IMG/VR virus record: IMGVR_UViG_3300017739_000099 | Location: 1-24,911 of that record | Length of the DNA stretch: 24,911 bases | Source of the DNA: a virus | Direction: 5' to 3' (one strand) | Part shown: piece by piece, positions 8,501 to 15,168 of the stretch | How the letters are laid out: the number at the start of each line of letters is the position of its first letter | How positions within the stretch are numbered: position 1 is the stretch's first letter | Program-made: the position numbers and the translations under genes | The notes under the pieces: model-generated | Databases searched by the model: none | Told to the model about the DNA's origin: nothing | What the model saw: the letters and a program-made list of their open reading frames with translations, nothing else

Positions 8501-9513
8501 TGGCAACTTTAAAAGGTTTACTAGAAGACGAAAATTTTATGATTGGTATGGGCTTACTTGGTGAGGGTGCTAAAGGTAAATCTATAGGCGAAGCATTTAA
8601 TACATCTGCTAAAAATTATGCAGATATGAAAAAAGCCTTTTCTGTTTCTGCACCAAAAACAAAAGCTGTAATTAACACATTAACTAATGGTTTAGTTTTA
8701 AGGTCAGACAAACAAATTGCTGAAACAAATAAAGGCGGTGATATACTTATTCCAGCTCCCAAAAAAGGAGTTACTGTTAATACAGGTAATTCACAAAATG
8801 AATTTGAAAAAGCTTTAGGTAAGGGTGATGCTAAAACAGTTTTAGATTTAAGAAAATTATCTGAAGCAGCTGTAAAAGAAAATGATAGTTTAACACTTGT
8901 AACTACTTTAGCTAAAGAATTAGAAACAGGTCAATTTGGTAATACTTTATTAGATTTAGCAAAACTTGGTGAAAGATTTGGTATAGATATGAACTTTTTA
9001 TCTCAATATAGTGATTCAGGTTCAATTGATGAAACTATTGCAAACGCAGAAACTTTAAAAATTGTATCATCAGTATTTGTATTTGATGCTATTGGTAAAA
9101 CAAAAGGTTCAATATCAGAAAAAGAAATGCAATTGTTTCAAGATATTTCATTAGGATTAGGAACAACACCTGAAGGTATTGCTTTAACATCTAAAATTAA
9201 AAGAAGATTAAACGAAAGAATTATGGAAAAGTCTGAAATGATGGAAGAGTGGATTTCAGATGGTTCAAGACCTACTTCAAAAAAAGATACTGTTTATGGT
9301 AAACTTACATTTAACCAAATGTATAATAAATATATTAACCAAAAAGATAGTAATGGTGACTTAGTAAATCCTTTATTTACTAAAGAAGAGTATGCCGATA
9401 TGAGTAATATAACTTCAGCAAATACAAACCCAAACATTATTGAAGATAAGCAAGGAAATAGATTTTATGTAACGCAAAAGGGTGGTTTTGTTGCTTTACC
9501 TAAATTAAAATAA
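8500..9513 (+). CDS. Putative internal virion protein
   Basis: A 337-aa mainly helical protein. It has an N-terminal GLLEDENFMIGMGLLGEGAKG segment and a helical core (NDSLTLVTTLAKELETG, FVFDAIGKTKGSISEKEMQLFQD at about 195-217). It ends in a short beta hairpin with FYVTQKGGFVALPKLK. The 'GKTKGxxSxKEMxxF' stretch is a feature I associate with virion proteins next to large ejection proteins. It is coupled to the upstream gene and seven bases before the next. There is no catalytic motif. The function is inferred from synteny. Confidence 0.6.
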   Translation: MATLKGLLEDENFMIGMGLLGEGAKGKSIGEAFNTSAKNYADMKKAFSVSAPKTKAVINTLTNGLVLRSDKQIAETNKGGDILIPAPKKGVTVNTGNSQNEFEKALGKGDAKTVLDLRKLSEAAVKENDSLTLVTTLAKELETGQFGNTLLDLAKLGERFGIDMNFLSQYSDSGSIDETIANAETLKIVSSVFVFDAIGKTKGSISEKEMQLFQDISLGLGTTPEGIALTSKIKRRLNERIMEKSEMMEEWISDGSRPTSKKDTVYGKLTFNQMYNKYINQKDSNGDLVNPLFTKEEYADMSNITSANTNPNIIEDKQGNRFYVTQKGGFVALPKLK

Positions 9514-9520
9514 TATTATT

Positions 9521-12046
9521 ATGGAATTAATAAAAGACGAAGAAAAAATAAAAGAACTTGAGTCTATTGTTATAAAACAAAAGTATGATGGTTCTAATGT
9601 TGTAACAGACAAAAATAAAATTAAAGAGCTTGAAAATATAGCAAACGTTAAAGCTCAAAAAGAAAAAGAAAAGCCTAATTCTTTTATAAAATTTACTAAA
9701 GATTTTTACACAGACAATATTAGCGGAAGTTCTAAAACAGAATTTCCTAATATGACTGAAATATATACTATTAATTCTAAAGGCACAGTAAAAGGTGCTT
9801 TAAAAGATTTATCTTTAAATTTTGGTTATATGAATACTGCTGACCAAAACGCAAGGTTAGATATGTTATTTGAAGCATATCCAGGATCAATTATATCAAA
9901 AGACAAATTTCAAAATATAATGATTACTTTACCTGAAGCATCAGTTGATAAAGGTACAAATAGAACTTTTTATCTTGATAAACCTGGAGTTAGTTTTGCT
10001 GGTGCAGTTGATACAGTCGGTACAACTTTATTATATGTTCCTGGTGCTGGTTGGGTTGCAAAAAATGTTGCTGGTGGAGCTGTAAAAAGAATAGTTGCAC
10101 AAGGCGGATCTGCTACTGCAACAGGTATAGTTGGTGATGTAATTACAAACCAATTAGGTAATACTCAAGGCGATGGTTTTATACCTATTATTGATGAGGG
10201 TAAGGCATTATTAAATTTTAGTTTTGGTGCAGCTGGTGAAAAGTTTGCTCAAACAGTTACTAAAATAACAAAATTGAATAAAGCAACAAATTATTTAGAG
10301 CAAAGTGTACCAACAAATATTGCACAAATTTTTGGTAAACAAAAATATATTACAAACAAAGGTGTTGTAACTGAAGAAACTATTAACCTTGCAAAAAAAG
10401 TTGGTGCAACTGAAAAAGCTATGAAAAATAAAGTAGCTATGACTTCTTTTGCTTTAGCTTTAGATAATGGGTTAGATCCAAGTATTGCAAAACAAGTAGC
10501 TGGATTAAATGAGTTTGGTATATCTGTTTGGTTAGCATCTGCACAAGGTAATAAAAAAGCATTAAAAGAATTAGATCAAATTAGAGCTGGAAATGCTGGT
10601 GCGGATATGCAAGCAATTGTTCAAGCTCAAGATGATGCTATTTTACAAGAACATTTTAAAGCTTTAACTGCGATGCGAAACAAAATGTTATCTGATAAAG
10701 ACTCAGCAATTAAAGGTCAAATTATTGGTGACCAAAAAAATATTGCTACAAGTAATATTGATGACAGTATTGCAAAATTAGATACTATGATTAACCAAAC
10801 TGCAAAAAAAATGCAAGCTTCGGTAAATGCTAAATATGATGCAGTTGGTTTTAATTTAAGTTTTAAAAAACCACAAGTTAATGGTTTAGTAAGTAAATTA
10901 AAAGCATCATTAGTAAGTAGTGAGTCAGGTATAGGACAAGCTTTTAATAAAACTACTATGCCAAATACAGCAGCATTTTTAAAAAATATGGAAGGTTTTA
11001 CTAAAAAACTTAACAATAAAAATTTAACTAAAATTACTTATGGTATGCTTGAAACTGAAAGAAAAAACTTAAACAGAATTATGTCTACTACTAAAGATGC
11101 AACTGATTTAGCTGCATTATCTGTTATGAAAAAAAGGTTTGATGTTTTTTATGACAACGCAGTTGAAAAAGGTTTAGCAAGTGGAAATAAAGATGTTTTA
11201 ACTGCAATTAAAAATGCAAGAACAGCAAGTGCAGAATATAAAAAAATGTTTGTACCGCAAAATATTAAAGCTACTGGAACTAGAATTACAGATAAAGGCG
11301 GACAATTTACTCAAAAAGTTTTAAATGGTGAGTACACACCAAAAGAAATTGCAAACTTTGTTTATGGTGCTACTAAAGTTGGTGGCTCTTATAAAGATGT
11401 TGGGTTACCAGTTATTAAAAAAATGTATGAAATATTTCCTGATGGATCTGCCGGTAGAGATTTAGTTAAATCAGGTGCAATTAATAGATTAATGGAAAAT
11501 AGCTTTAAAAAACTTGGAACTAGCAATAGAGAAGTATTTAGCCCTGAACTATTTTCTAAAGCTGTAAAAGATGCTGTAAGTGGTAATGGTAGAGATGTAA
11601 CTAAAATTATTTTTACTAAAGCTGAAGCAAAAGAATTAACAAAATTAGCAGATTTAATTGAATCACAATTAAGCAAAAAAAGTTTTGTAAATGTTGAAGA
11701 GGGTTCTAGTGCTTTTATGGAAGTAATTAATAATAATTTAAGACAATTAGTTGGTATAAGTGCTTTTAATGTTGCAAACATACAAGGGCTACTTGCTGCT
11801 AGAGGTGTTTTTGATTCAGCTAAATTAATTGCTAGAAGAAATGCTGCACAAGGACAAATTAAAGAAGCTTTATTTGCTGCTAAACTACCATCAAGTTCAG
11901 GTGGAGCTGGTTTAGTAGACCAAGCAGTAGAAAATAGACCTGTGTTTAAAGATATAAATAATCAAATGTATAATAAACAAAAAATTGATAATGCAAAAGT
12001 TTTAGAAGATATGAAAATAATTGAGAGTTTAAATAAATACCGATGA
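9521..12046 (+). CDS. Large internal virion/DNA-ejection protein, putative
   Basis: At 841 aa this is the largest protein in the window. The N-terminus holds a short Lys/Glu repeat (KDEEKIKELESI at 6-16, DKNKIKELENI at 30-40). Residues about 158-210 are Gly/Ala/Val-rich and hydrophobic (FAGAVDTVGTTLLYVPGAGW, IVAQGGSATATGIVGDVI) and could insert into a membrane. The rest is long helices rich in Lys, Ala and Asn, ending in charged KIDNAKVLEDMKIIESLNKYR-like sequence. Size, composition and position at the end of the structural block fit the ejection proteins of T7-like and related podoviruses. No lytic transglycosylase motif was found. The stop overlaps the next ATG. Confidence 0.6.
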   Translation: MELIKDEEKIKELESIVIKQKYDGSNVVTDKNKIKELENIANVKAQKEKEKPNSFIKFTKDFYTDNISGSSKTEFPNMTEIYTINSKGTVKGALKDLSLNFGYMNTADQNARLDMLFEAYPGSIISKDKFQNIMITLPEASVDKGTNRTFYLDKPGVSFAGAVDTVGTTLLYVPGAGWVAKNVAGGAVKRIVAQGGSATATGIVGDVITNQLGNTQGDGFIPIIDEGKALLNFSFGAAGEKFAQTVTKITKLNKATNYLEQSVPTNIAQIFGKQKYITNKGVVTEETINLAKKVGATEKAMKNKVAMTSFALALDNGLDPSIAKQVAGLNEFGISVWLASAQGNKKALKELDQIRAGNAGADMQAIVQAQDDAILQEHFKALTAMRNKMLSDKDSAIKGQIIGDQKNIATSNIDDSIAKLDTMINQTAKKMQASVNAKYDAVGFNLSFKKPQVNGLVSKLKASLVSSESGIGQAFNKTTMPNTAAFLKNMEGFTKKLNNKNLTKITYGMLETERKNLNRIMSTTKDATDLAALSVMKKRFDVFYDNAVEKGLASGNKDVLTAIKNARTASAEYKKMFVPQNIKATGTRITDKGGQFTQKVLNGEYTPKEIANFVYGATKVGGSYKDVGLPVIKKMYEIFPDGSAGRDLVKSGAINRLMENSFKKLGTSNREVFSPELFSKAVKDAVSGNGRDVTKIIFTKAEAKELTKLADLIESQLSKKSFVNVEEGSSAFMEVINNNLRQLVGISAFNVANIQGLLAARGVFDSAKLIARRNAAQGQIKEALFAAKLPSSSGGAGLVDQAVENRPVFKDINNQMYNKQKIDNAKVLEDMKIIESLNKYR

Positions 12047-12252
12047 GAACTCAATCGCAAAAAAACTCTGAAGAAATAATAAAATTACAAGGCGAAGTTA
12101 AGCTCATACACACAAAGATAACGGTTATTAAAGATAATCACTTAGCACACATCGATAAAAAATTAGATAACCTTTATAAAATTATTTGGCTAATATTCGG
12201 AATAAGTCTAGCAAGTCTAGCAGACTTAATAAAACATCTATTAATAAATTAA
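12043..12252 (+). CDS. Coiled-coil membrane miniprotein (XhlA/holin-accessory-like)
   Basis: A 69-aa protein. Residues about 1-48 form an amphipathic coiled coil (EEIIKLQGEVKLIHTKITVI, HIDKKLDNLYK) and residues about 49-66 a single membrane segment (IIWLIFGISLASLADLI). This layout matches the XhlA type of holin-associated protein. The ATG overlaps the 841-aa gene's stop (ATGA). Its 3' end overlaps the nuclease frame at 12186 by 67 bases in a different frame. A role in membrane permeabilisation or ejection is inferred. Confidence 0.55.
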   Translation: MRTQSQKNSEEIIKLQGEVKLIHTKITVIKDNHLAHIDKKLDNLYKIIWLIFGISLASLADLIKHLLIN

Positions 12253-12524
12253 ATACATCTCAAAAAGGTGTAGTTGGCGAATATGTAGAGATAGCAAACT
12301 TAACCAAACAAGGTTATTGGGTTGCTAAAGCAGTAGACCCAGCTTGTCCGTTTGATTTAGTAGCAGTAGATTCTAAAGGCAATATTCAATTGCTAGACAT
12401 TAAAACAAATACTTACAGAAAAAAAGCTAAAAAGAAAACATGGAGTAAACGCATTTGTCGTTCTCCAACTAAATTACAAAAACAATTAAACATTAAATAT
12501 GTGATGGTAGATCATGGAAATTAA
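12186..12524 (+). CDS. PD-(D/E)XK nuclease, resolvase-like
   Basis: A 112-aa protein if translation begins at TTG 12186, the only usual start codon in frame before the conserved part. The fold signature is clear: GVVGEYVEIANLTKQGYWV (Glu32), PFDLVAVD (Asp57) and LLDIKT (Asp71, Lys73). This gives E-x24-D-x13-DxK followed by a basic stretch (YRKKAKKKTWSKR). Such small nucleases act as Holliday-junction resolvases or homing-type enzymes. A resolvase could process branched DNA before packaging. It overlaps the preceding gene by 67 bases, and the true start is uncertain. The catalytic core is convincing, the substrate is not known. Confidence 0.65.
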   Translation: MANIRNKSSKSSRLNKTSINKLNTSQKGVVGEYVEIANLTKQGYWVAKAVDPACPFDLVAVDSKGNIQLLDIKTNTYRKKAKKKTWSKRICRSPTKLQKQLNIKYVMVDHGN

Positions 12525-12526
12525 TA

Positions 12527-12871
12527 ATGAAAATCAATGAGAATACGAATATCGGATTACCAATTAAAAATTTAATAGCTATCATTTTTTTTATTTGCAC
12601 AGGTTTGTATGGCTTTTTTACAATCCAAGAAAGATTAAATAAATTAGAGACAGCAGATACCCTTTTCCAAGCTGATCTACTCAAAAAAGCAGAGCAAGAG
12701 CCGAAGAATCTAGAAATGTATATGCTCATAGAGCATTTAGCCGGTCAAATAGAATCAATAGAAAAAGAGATAGAGGCTAGTAGATACAACAAAGTAAATA
12801 TAGATCACCTAAAAGAACAAATAATTTCTTTAAATAAAGATTTAGAAAAAATTAGAAACGGACATCAATGA
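12527..12871 (+). CDS. Membrane-anchored coiled-coil protein, possible i-spanin-like
   Basis: A 114-aa protein with an N-terminal membrane segment (residues about 12-32, LPIKNLIAIIFFICTGLYGFF). A long Glu/Lys coiled coil follows (IQERLNKLETADTLFQADLL; IEHLAGQIESIEKEIEAS; LKEQIISLNKDLEKIRN). This N-in, periplasmic coiled-coil layout is that of inner-membrane spanins, but no partner lipoprotein with a lipobox is visible nearby. A tail-related or holin-accessory role is equally possible. The stop overlaps the next mini-gene ATG (ATGA), in keeping with the coupled lysis operon. Confidence 0.55.
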   Translation: MKINENTNIGLPIKNLIAIIFFICTGLYGFFTIQERLNKLETADTLFQADLLKKAEQEPKNLEMYMLIEHLAGQIESIEKEIEASRYNKVNIDHLKEQIISLNKDLEKIRNGHQ

Positions 12872-12927
12872 AAAAAATTATAGATAAAATAGAGAAATTA
12901 TTATTAAAACTTATGGGTTGGAAATAA
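12868..12927 (+). CDS. 19-aa amphipathic helical peptide
   Basis: ATG at 12868 overlaps the previous stop (ATGA) and TAA 12925-12927 overlaps the next ATG (TAATG). The mini-gene thus exactly bridges its neighbours. The peptide MKKIIDKIEKLLLKLMGWK is a textbook cationic amphipathic helix. A similar but longer peptide is encoded at 13227-13337. Its placement just before the lysozyme suggests a membrane-active accessory of lysis. That is an inference from composition alone. Confidence 0.45.
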   Translation: MKKIIDKIEKLLLKLMGWK

Positions 12928-13145
12928 TGTTGGAATCTGTTGTGGCATTATTATTATTTCTAAAAGGTGATGTTATAGAAGCAACATATAAAGACAAGAT
13001 GTCTGCCTGTCTCAAATCTAAACGTTTAGCTGAGAGGGAGGTAAATCCTAATAATGTTAGATTCAGTTGCCAAAAAATTCAAGCAGAAACAGAAATATAT
13101 ATGGGTGCTAAAAAAATTGTAAAAATAGTATCAATGAGTAAATAA
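12927..13145 (+). CDS. Small membrane-anchored Cys-containing protein
   Basis: A 72-aa protein. The start is taken at ATG 12927 because it overlaps the preceding mini-gene's stop; the upstream TTG adds only three residues. A short hydrophobic N-terminus (MLESVVALLLFLKGDVIEA) precedes a basic helix with two cysteines (MSACLKSKR, VRFSCQKIQAE). I remember similar small proteins in marine phage lysis regions, without a known function. The N-terminus could be a signal anchor placing the two cysteines in the periplasm. Confidence 0.5.
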   Translation: MLESVVALLLFLKGDVIEATYKDKMSACLKSKRLAEREVNPNNVRFSCQKIQAETEIYMGAKKIVKIVSMSK

Positions 13146-13149
13146 AATT

Positions 13150-13281
13150 ATGAAAAAATGTAAATGTGAAAGTTGTATTTGCAAAAAAAGAAAATGTGTG
13201 TGCAAAAAAATAGTGAAAGGGGAACTATGGTGCTTTTGGATAAAATTTTGTCATATATTGAGAGGAAAGTGTCAAGTTTAA
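13150..13281 (+). CDS. 43-aa cysteine-rich miniprotein, putative metal binder
   Basis: The open frame from ATG 13150 to TAA 13279-13281 encodes nine cysteines in 43 residues: MKKCKCESCICKKRKCVCKK, then W-C-F-W, F-C-H and G-K-C. It has CxC, CxxC and CxC pairs within an Arg/Lys-rich chain, which would suit zinc or iron coordination. It lies four bases after the previous gene, but its 3' third overlaps another mini-gene that has a stronger ribosome site. It may be real or a by-product of AAA/TGT-rich sequence; I lean to real because of spacing and cysteine density. Confidence 0.4.
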   Translation: MKKCKCESCICKKRKCVCKKIVKGELWCFWIKFCHILRGKCQV

Positions 13282-13337
13282 ATACTTGGATATGGTTAAA
13301 AAGAGTTTCAATATTAAGAAGACAATCAAAAAAATAA
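13227..13337 (+). CDS. 36-aa amphipathic basic peptide
   Basis: ATG 13227 follows a strong ribosome site (AAAGGGGAACT), better than those of most genes here. The peptide starts MVLLDKILSYIERKVSSLN and ends in a basic tail (WLKRVSILRRQSKK). It is helical and amphipathic, with two tryptophans in the middle, like the 19-aa peptide at 12868. It stops six bases before the lysozyme ATG. A membrane-active lysis accessory is inferred. The overlap with the Cys-rich frame means at least one of the two might be spurious; this one has the better start signal. Confidence 0.5.
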   Translation: MVLLDKILSYIERKVSSLNTWIWLKRVSILRRQSKK

Positions 13338-13343
13338 CAATTT

Positions 13344-13769
13344 ATGGAAGAAGTAAAAGCAAGAATTAAAGCTCATGAGGGTTTTAGAAACAAAGTTTAC
13401 GAAGATACATTAGGTAAAAGAACAGTTGGATATGGTCATCTATGTGTGGAGGATCATTGGGATGATAATAAAGAATACGACGAAACTTACCTTAATGAAA
13501 TTTTTGAAAAAGATTTTGAAAACGCATTATACAATAGTCGAACTTTAATTGGCAATAGAAATATTAATTATATTGCACAAGGTATAGTTTGTGAAATGGT
13601 GTTTCAATTAGGAATAGGTAATGTTTCTAAATTTAAAAAAATGTTTGCTGCTTTAGAAACTGAAAATTATGAAGAGGCAGCTAATCAAATGATTGATTCG
13701 AAGTGGCATAAACAAACAAAATCTAGATGTGAACATTTAGCTTCTATGATGAAAACGTCAGGAAAATAA
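13344..13769 (+). CDS. Endolysin, T4-type lysozyme (GH24 muramidase)
   Basis: A 141-aa lysozyme that cleaves the MurNAc-GlcNAc bond of peptidoglycan. The N-terminus has the family's active-site layout: KAHEGFRNKVYEDTLGKRTVGYGH, giving Glu12, Asp21 and Thr27, equivalent to T4 lysozyme Glu11, Asp20 and Thr26. The C-terminal domain has the usual F-Q-L-G-x-G segment (MVFQLGIGNVSKFKKMF) and a final W-H-K-Q-T-x-S-R motif. There is no signal or anchor segment, so it needs a holin for release. A holin-like gene follows directly (2-base gap). Confidence 0.92.
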   Translation: MEEVKARIKAHEGFRNKVYEDTLGKRTVGYGHLCVEDHWDDNKEYDETYLNEIFEKDFENALYNSRTLIGNRNINYIAQGIVCEMVFQLGIGNVSKFKKMFAALETENYEEAANQMIDSKWHKQTKSRCEHLASMMKTSGK

Positions 13770-13770
13770 T

Positions 13771-14151
13771 ATGTGGTTTAATTTAATTGGCATGGCTGTA
13801 AAGACAGGTGCAGCTGTATATAAAAATAAAAAAGAGGCTGAACAACTAGAAAGTTTAGCTTACAGAAATCATGCAGAAAAAATGGCAAAAGGTGAAGTCG
13901 ATTTTAAAGTTCGTACACTAGATGCACAAGCTAATTCTATAAAAGATGAAATAGTTTTGGCGATTGTAATTTTACCAATTCTAGTTATAGCCTATTCTGT
14001 ATTTAGCGGACAGCCAGACGCACAACAAAAATTAGATTTATTTTTTGAATACTTTAACAACTTGCCTGACTGGTATGTTTGGCTCACAGTTGGAATTTTT
14101 GGAAGTATTTATGGTTTAAAGCCAGGATTGGACTTGTTTAAGAAAAAATGA
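13771..14151 (+). CDS. Holin-like membrane protein
   Basis: A 126-aa protein with an N-terminal amphipathic/hydrophobic segment (WFNLIGMAVKTGAAVYK). A charged cytoplasmic helix (about 18-60) and two membrane segments at about 61-78 (IVLAIVILPILVIAYSVF) and 100-116 (WYVWLTVGIFGSIYGL) follow, with a basic C-terminus (LDLFKKK). The pattern 'DEIVL..LP.L...(20 aa)..LPxWYxWLxxGIFGxxYGLKPG' is one I recall for holin-like proteins in marine phages. Its position beside the lysozyme supports a role in forming the inner-membrane lesion. The stop overlaps the next ATG (ATGA). Confidence 0.65.
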   Translation: MWFNLIGMAVKTGAAVYKNKKEAEQLESLAYRNHAEKMAKGEVDFKVRTLDAQANSIKDEIVLAIVILPILVIAYSVFSGQPDAQQKLDLFFEYFNNLPDWYVWLTVGIFGSIYGLKPGLDLFKKK

Positions 14152-14372
14152 AAGTAGCTTTGGTTATGATTATGTGCAGCCAAATTGCTGGCGATTGTAT
14201 GAGTCCTCACTTTTTAAGACACTATGATAGTTTTTCAGATTGTTTAATTGGTGGCTATGAGGAGTCTATTGATAAAATTAAGGAGCTAGGTAACAAAGAA
14301 GTTAATAAACATGAAATTATAGTAAAATTTAATTGTTATTATGACACCTCAACTAAACATGAGGGTGCTTAA
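14148..14372 (+). CDS. Small Cys-containing protein with signal-like N-terminus
   Basis: A 74-aa protein with a hydrophobic N-terminus containing two cysteines (MKVALVMIMCSQIAGDCMSP), then DCLIGGYEESIDKIKEL and a final FNCYYD. I remember similar small proteins in marine phage lysis modules. The four cysteines and the short hydrophobic start suggest export and disulfides, but the segment is too short for a confident signal-peptide call. It overlaps the holin-like gene at its start and the next gene at its stop (TTAATGA). Function unknown. Confidence 0.5.
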   Translation: MKVALVMIMCSQIAGDCMSPHFLRHYDSFSDCLIGGYEESIDKIKELGNKEVNKHEIIVKFNCYYDTSTKHEGA

Positions 14373-14635
14373 TGAAAGGCTACAAACTAGGTGTTCATAA
14401 ATCTAGGTCAGGTGGTTTAACTGCTAAAGGTGTAGCTAAATATAGAAGAGAGAATCCTGGTAGCAAATTAAAAATGGCTGTTACTGGTAAAGTAAAAAAA
14501 GGATCTAAAGCAGCTAAAAGACGTAAAAGCTTTTGTTTGAGAATGTTAGGTATGAAGAAAAAACTTACCTCTGCAAAAACAGCTAGAGATCCAAATTCAA
14601 GAATTAATAAAGCATTAAGAAAATGGAAATGCTGA
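14372..14635 (+). CDS. Basic protein of the DUF6321 type
   Basis: An 87-aa, extremely basic protein containing GLTAKGVAKYRRENPGSKLK and KGSKAAKRRKSFCLRM, then DPNSRINKALRKWKC. I recognise this from marine phages, where it is annotated DUF6321 (from memory). The conserved features are two cysteines, one in 'RRKSFC' and one at the very C-terminus. The charge suggests nucleic-acid binding, for instance DNA condensation in the head, but its role is not known to me. It is the first of three basic proteins that close the late operon. Confidence 0.75.
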   Translation: MKGYKLGVHKSRSGGLTAKGVAKYRRENPGSKLKMAVTGKVKKGSKAAKRRKSFCLRMLGMKKKLTSAKTARDPNSRINKALRKWKC

Positions 14636-14677
14636 ATTAACAAACACACATCAACAAATAAATAAAAGGAAAATACT

Positions 14678-14776
14678 ATGTCACCAATGGGTATGGGAAC
14701 TTATGGTTCTAAAAGAGGAAGACCACCTAAAAAGAAAAAAAGCAAAAAAGGCAAAAAAGGTAAAAAGAAAAGATAA
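14678..14776 (+). CDS. 32-aa Lys-rich basic peptide
   Basis: ATG 14678 follows a ribosome site (AAAAGGAAAATACT). The peptide begins MSPMGMGTYGSKRGRPPKKK and is then nearly all Lys and Gly. The 'MGxGTYGSKxGRPPKKK' start is one I have seen in marine phages beside the DUF6321 gene. It contains an AT-hook-like core (G-R-P-P). Its stop overlaps the ATG of the next basic protein. A DNA-binding or condensing role is inferred. Confidence 0.65.
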   Translation: MSPMGMGTYGSKRGRPPKKKKSKKGKKGKKKR

Positions 14777-14934
14777 TGAAAAAAGGTTATCATAAAACTA
14801 AATCAGGTAAGATTGCTAAAAAGGGCTTATGGTTTAATATCAATAGACGAAAGAAAAAAGGCATAAGTCGTAGCAAAAAGAAATCAACCATTAGTCGTAA
14901 AGCTTACGCAAAAGCTAAAAGAGGCTTTGCTTAA
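14776..14934 (+). CDS. 52-aa basic protein
   Basis: ATG 14776 overlaps the previous stop (TAATGA); the stop is TAA 14932-14934. The sequence runs MKKGYHKTKSGKIAKKGLWF, then NINRRKKKGISRSKKKSTISRK and AYAKAKRGFA. I have seen small basic proteins of this form at the end of the late region in marine podoviruses. With its two neighbours it makes a run of three Lys/Arg-rich products, probably nucleic-acid binding. It is the last gene before the non-coding attachment region. Confidence 0.65.
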   Translation: MKKGYHKTKSGKIAKKGLWFNINRRKKKGISRSKKKSTISRKAYAKAKRGFA

Positions 14935-14943
14935 ACAGTTTGG

Positions 14944-14995
14944 AATCAATCTAAAGTATTTTCATACTGATTGATTAAGTTGTGGGGTAACCACA
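14944..14995 (+). other. Two adjacent RNA hairpins after the late operon
   Basis: Hairpin 1: AATCAATC (14944-14951) pairs with GATTGATT (14969-14976), with an inner AGTAT/ATACT stem (14955-14959/14964-14968), a TTTC loop and a TAA bulge. Hairpin 2: TGTGG (14981-14985) pairs with CCACA (14991-14995) around GGTAA. Neither has a T-run, so these are not typical terminators. They could be an RNA-stability end of the late transcript, a structured RNA, or a protein site next to attP. Confidence 0.5.
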
Positions 14996-15029
14996 GGGAT
15001 ATGGGTGGGTAAATATCATGCACTATGTT

Positions 15030-15058
15030 GCTAATAAGTTTACATATAATTTATTAGC
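15030..15058. repeat. Inverted repeat beside attP left arm
   Basis: GCTAATAA (15030-15037) and TTATTAGC (15051-15058) are perfect 8-bp complements around a 13-base loop, directly before the TAGTGC repeats. It may be an accessory-protein site of the attachment region. The preceding bases 15018-15029 hold an inverted TGCACTA, the complement of part of the arm repeat. Confidence 0.4.
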
Positions 15059-15110
15059 TCTAGTGCTTGTGTAGTGCAAACAGTAAAAAATAAAGTAAAA
15101 TTAGGTAGTT

Positions 15111-15155
15111 CTATTGATTACAAATCAATTGCTCTACCAATTGAGCTATAAGGGC
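15111..15155 (-). other. Putative attP core: 5' half of a tRNA-Thr(TGT)-like sequence
   Basis: Reading the minus strand from 15155, the order is GCCCTTA (acceptor 5' side), TA, GCTC-AATTGGTA-GAGC (D arm), A, then ATTGA-TTTGTAA-TCAAT (anticodon arm, anticodon TGT). The similarity stops just after the anticodon stem: no T arm, no TTCGA and no 3' acceptor strand follow. It is therefore not a working tRNA but a 45-base match to the first half of one, which fits the identity segment of an attachment site. The match to E. coli tRNA-Thr is from memory. The host gene is not in the window. Confidence 0.7.
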
Positions 15156-15168
15156 AAAAATATATATA

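Noticed and set aside
10717-11781. Two leftward open frames inside the 841-aa ejection protein gene
   Set aside because: Low-complexity mirror images of a long rightward coding sequence in an AT-rich genome; no start signals and the opposite direction to the operon.
12186-12252. Programmed -1 frameshift fusing the XhlA-like protein to the nuclease
   Set aside because: The frames overlap in the right direction, but I see no good X-XXY-YYZ slippery heptamer with a following stem in the overlap; left only as a possibility.
12493-12729. Leftward 78-codon frame over the coiled-coil membrane protein
   Set aside because: Antisense shadow of a gene coupled to neighbours on both sides.
15100-15155. 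A complete tRNA-Thr gene
   Set aside because: The 5' half is clear, but no T arm, TTCGA loop or matching 3' acceptor strand follows on the minus strand; it is reported as an attP core instead.
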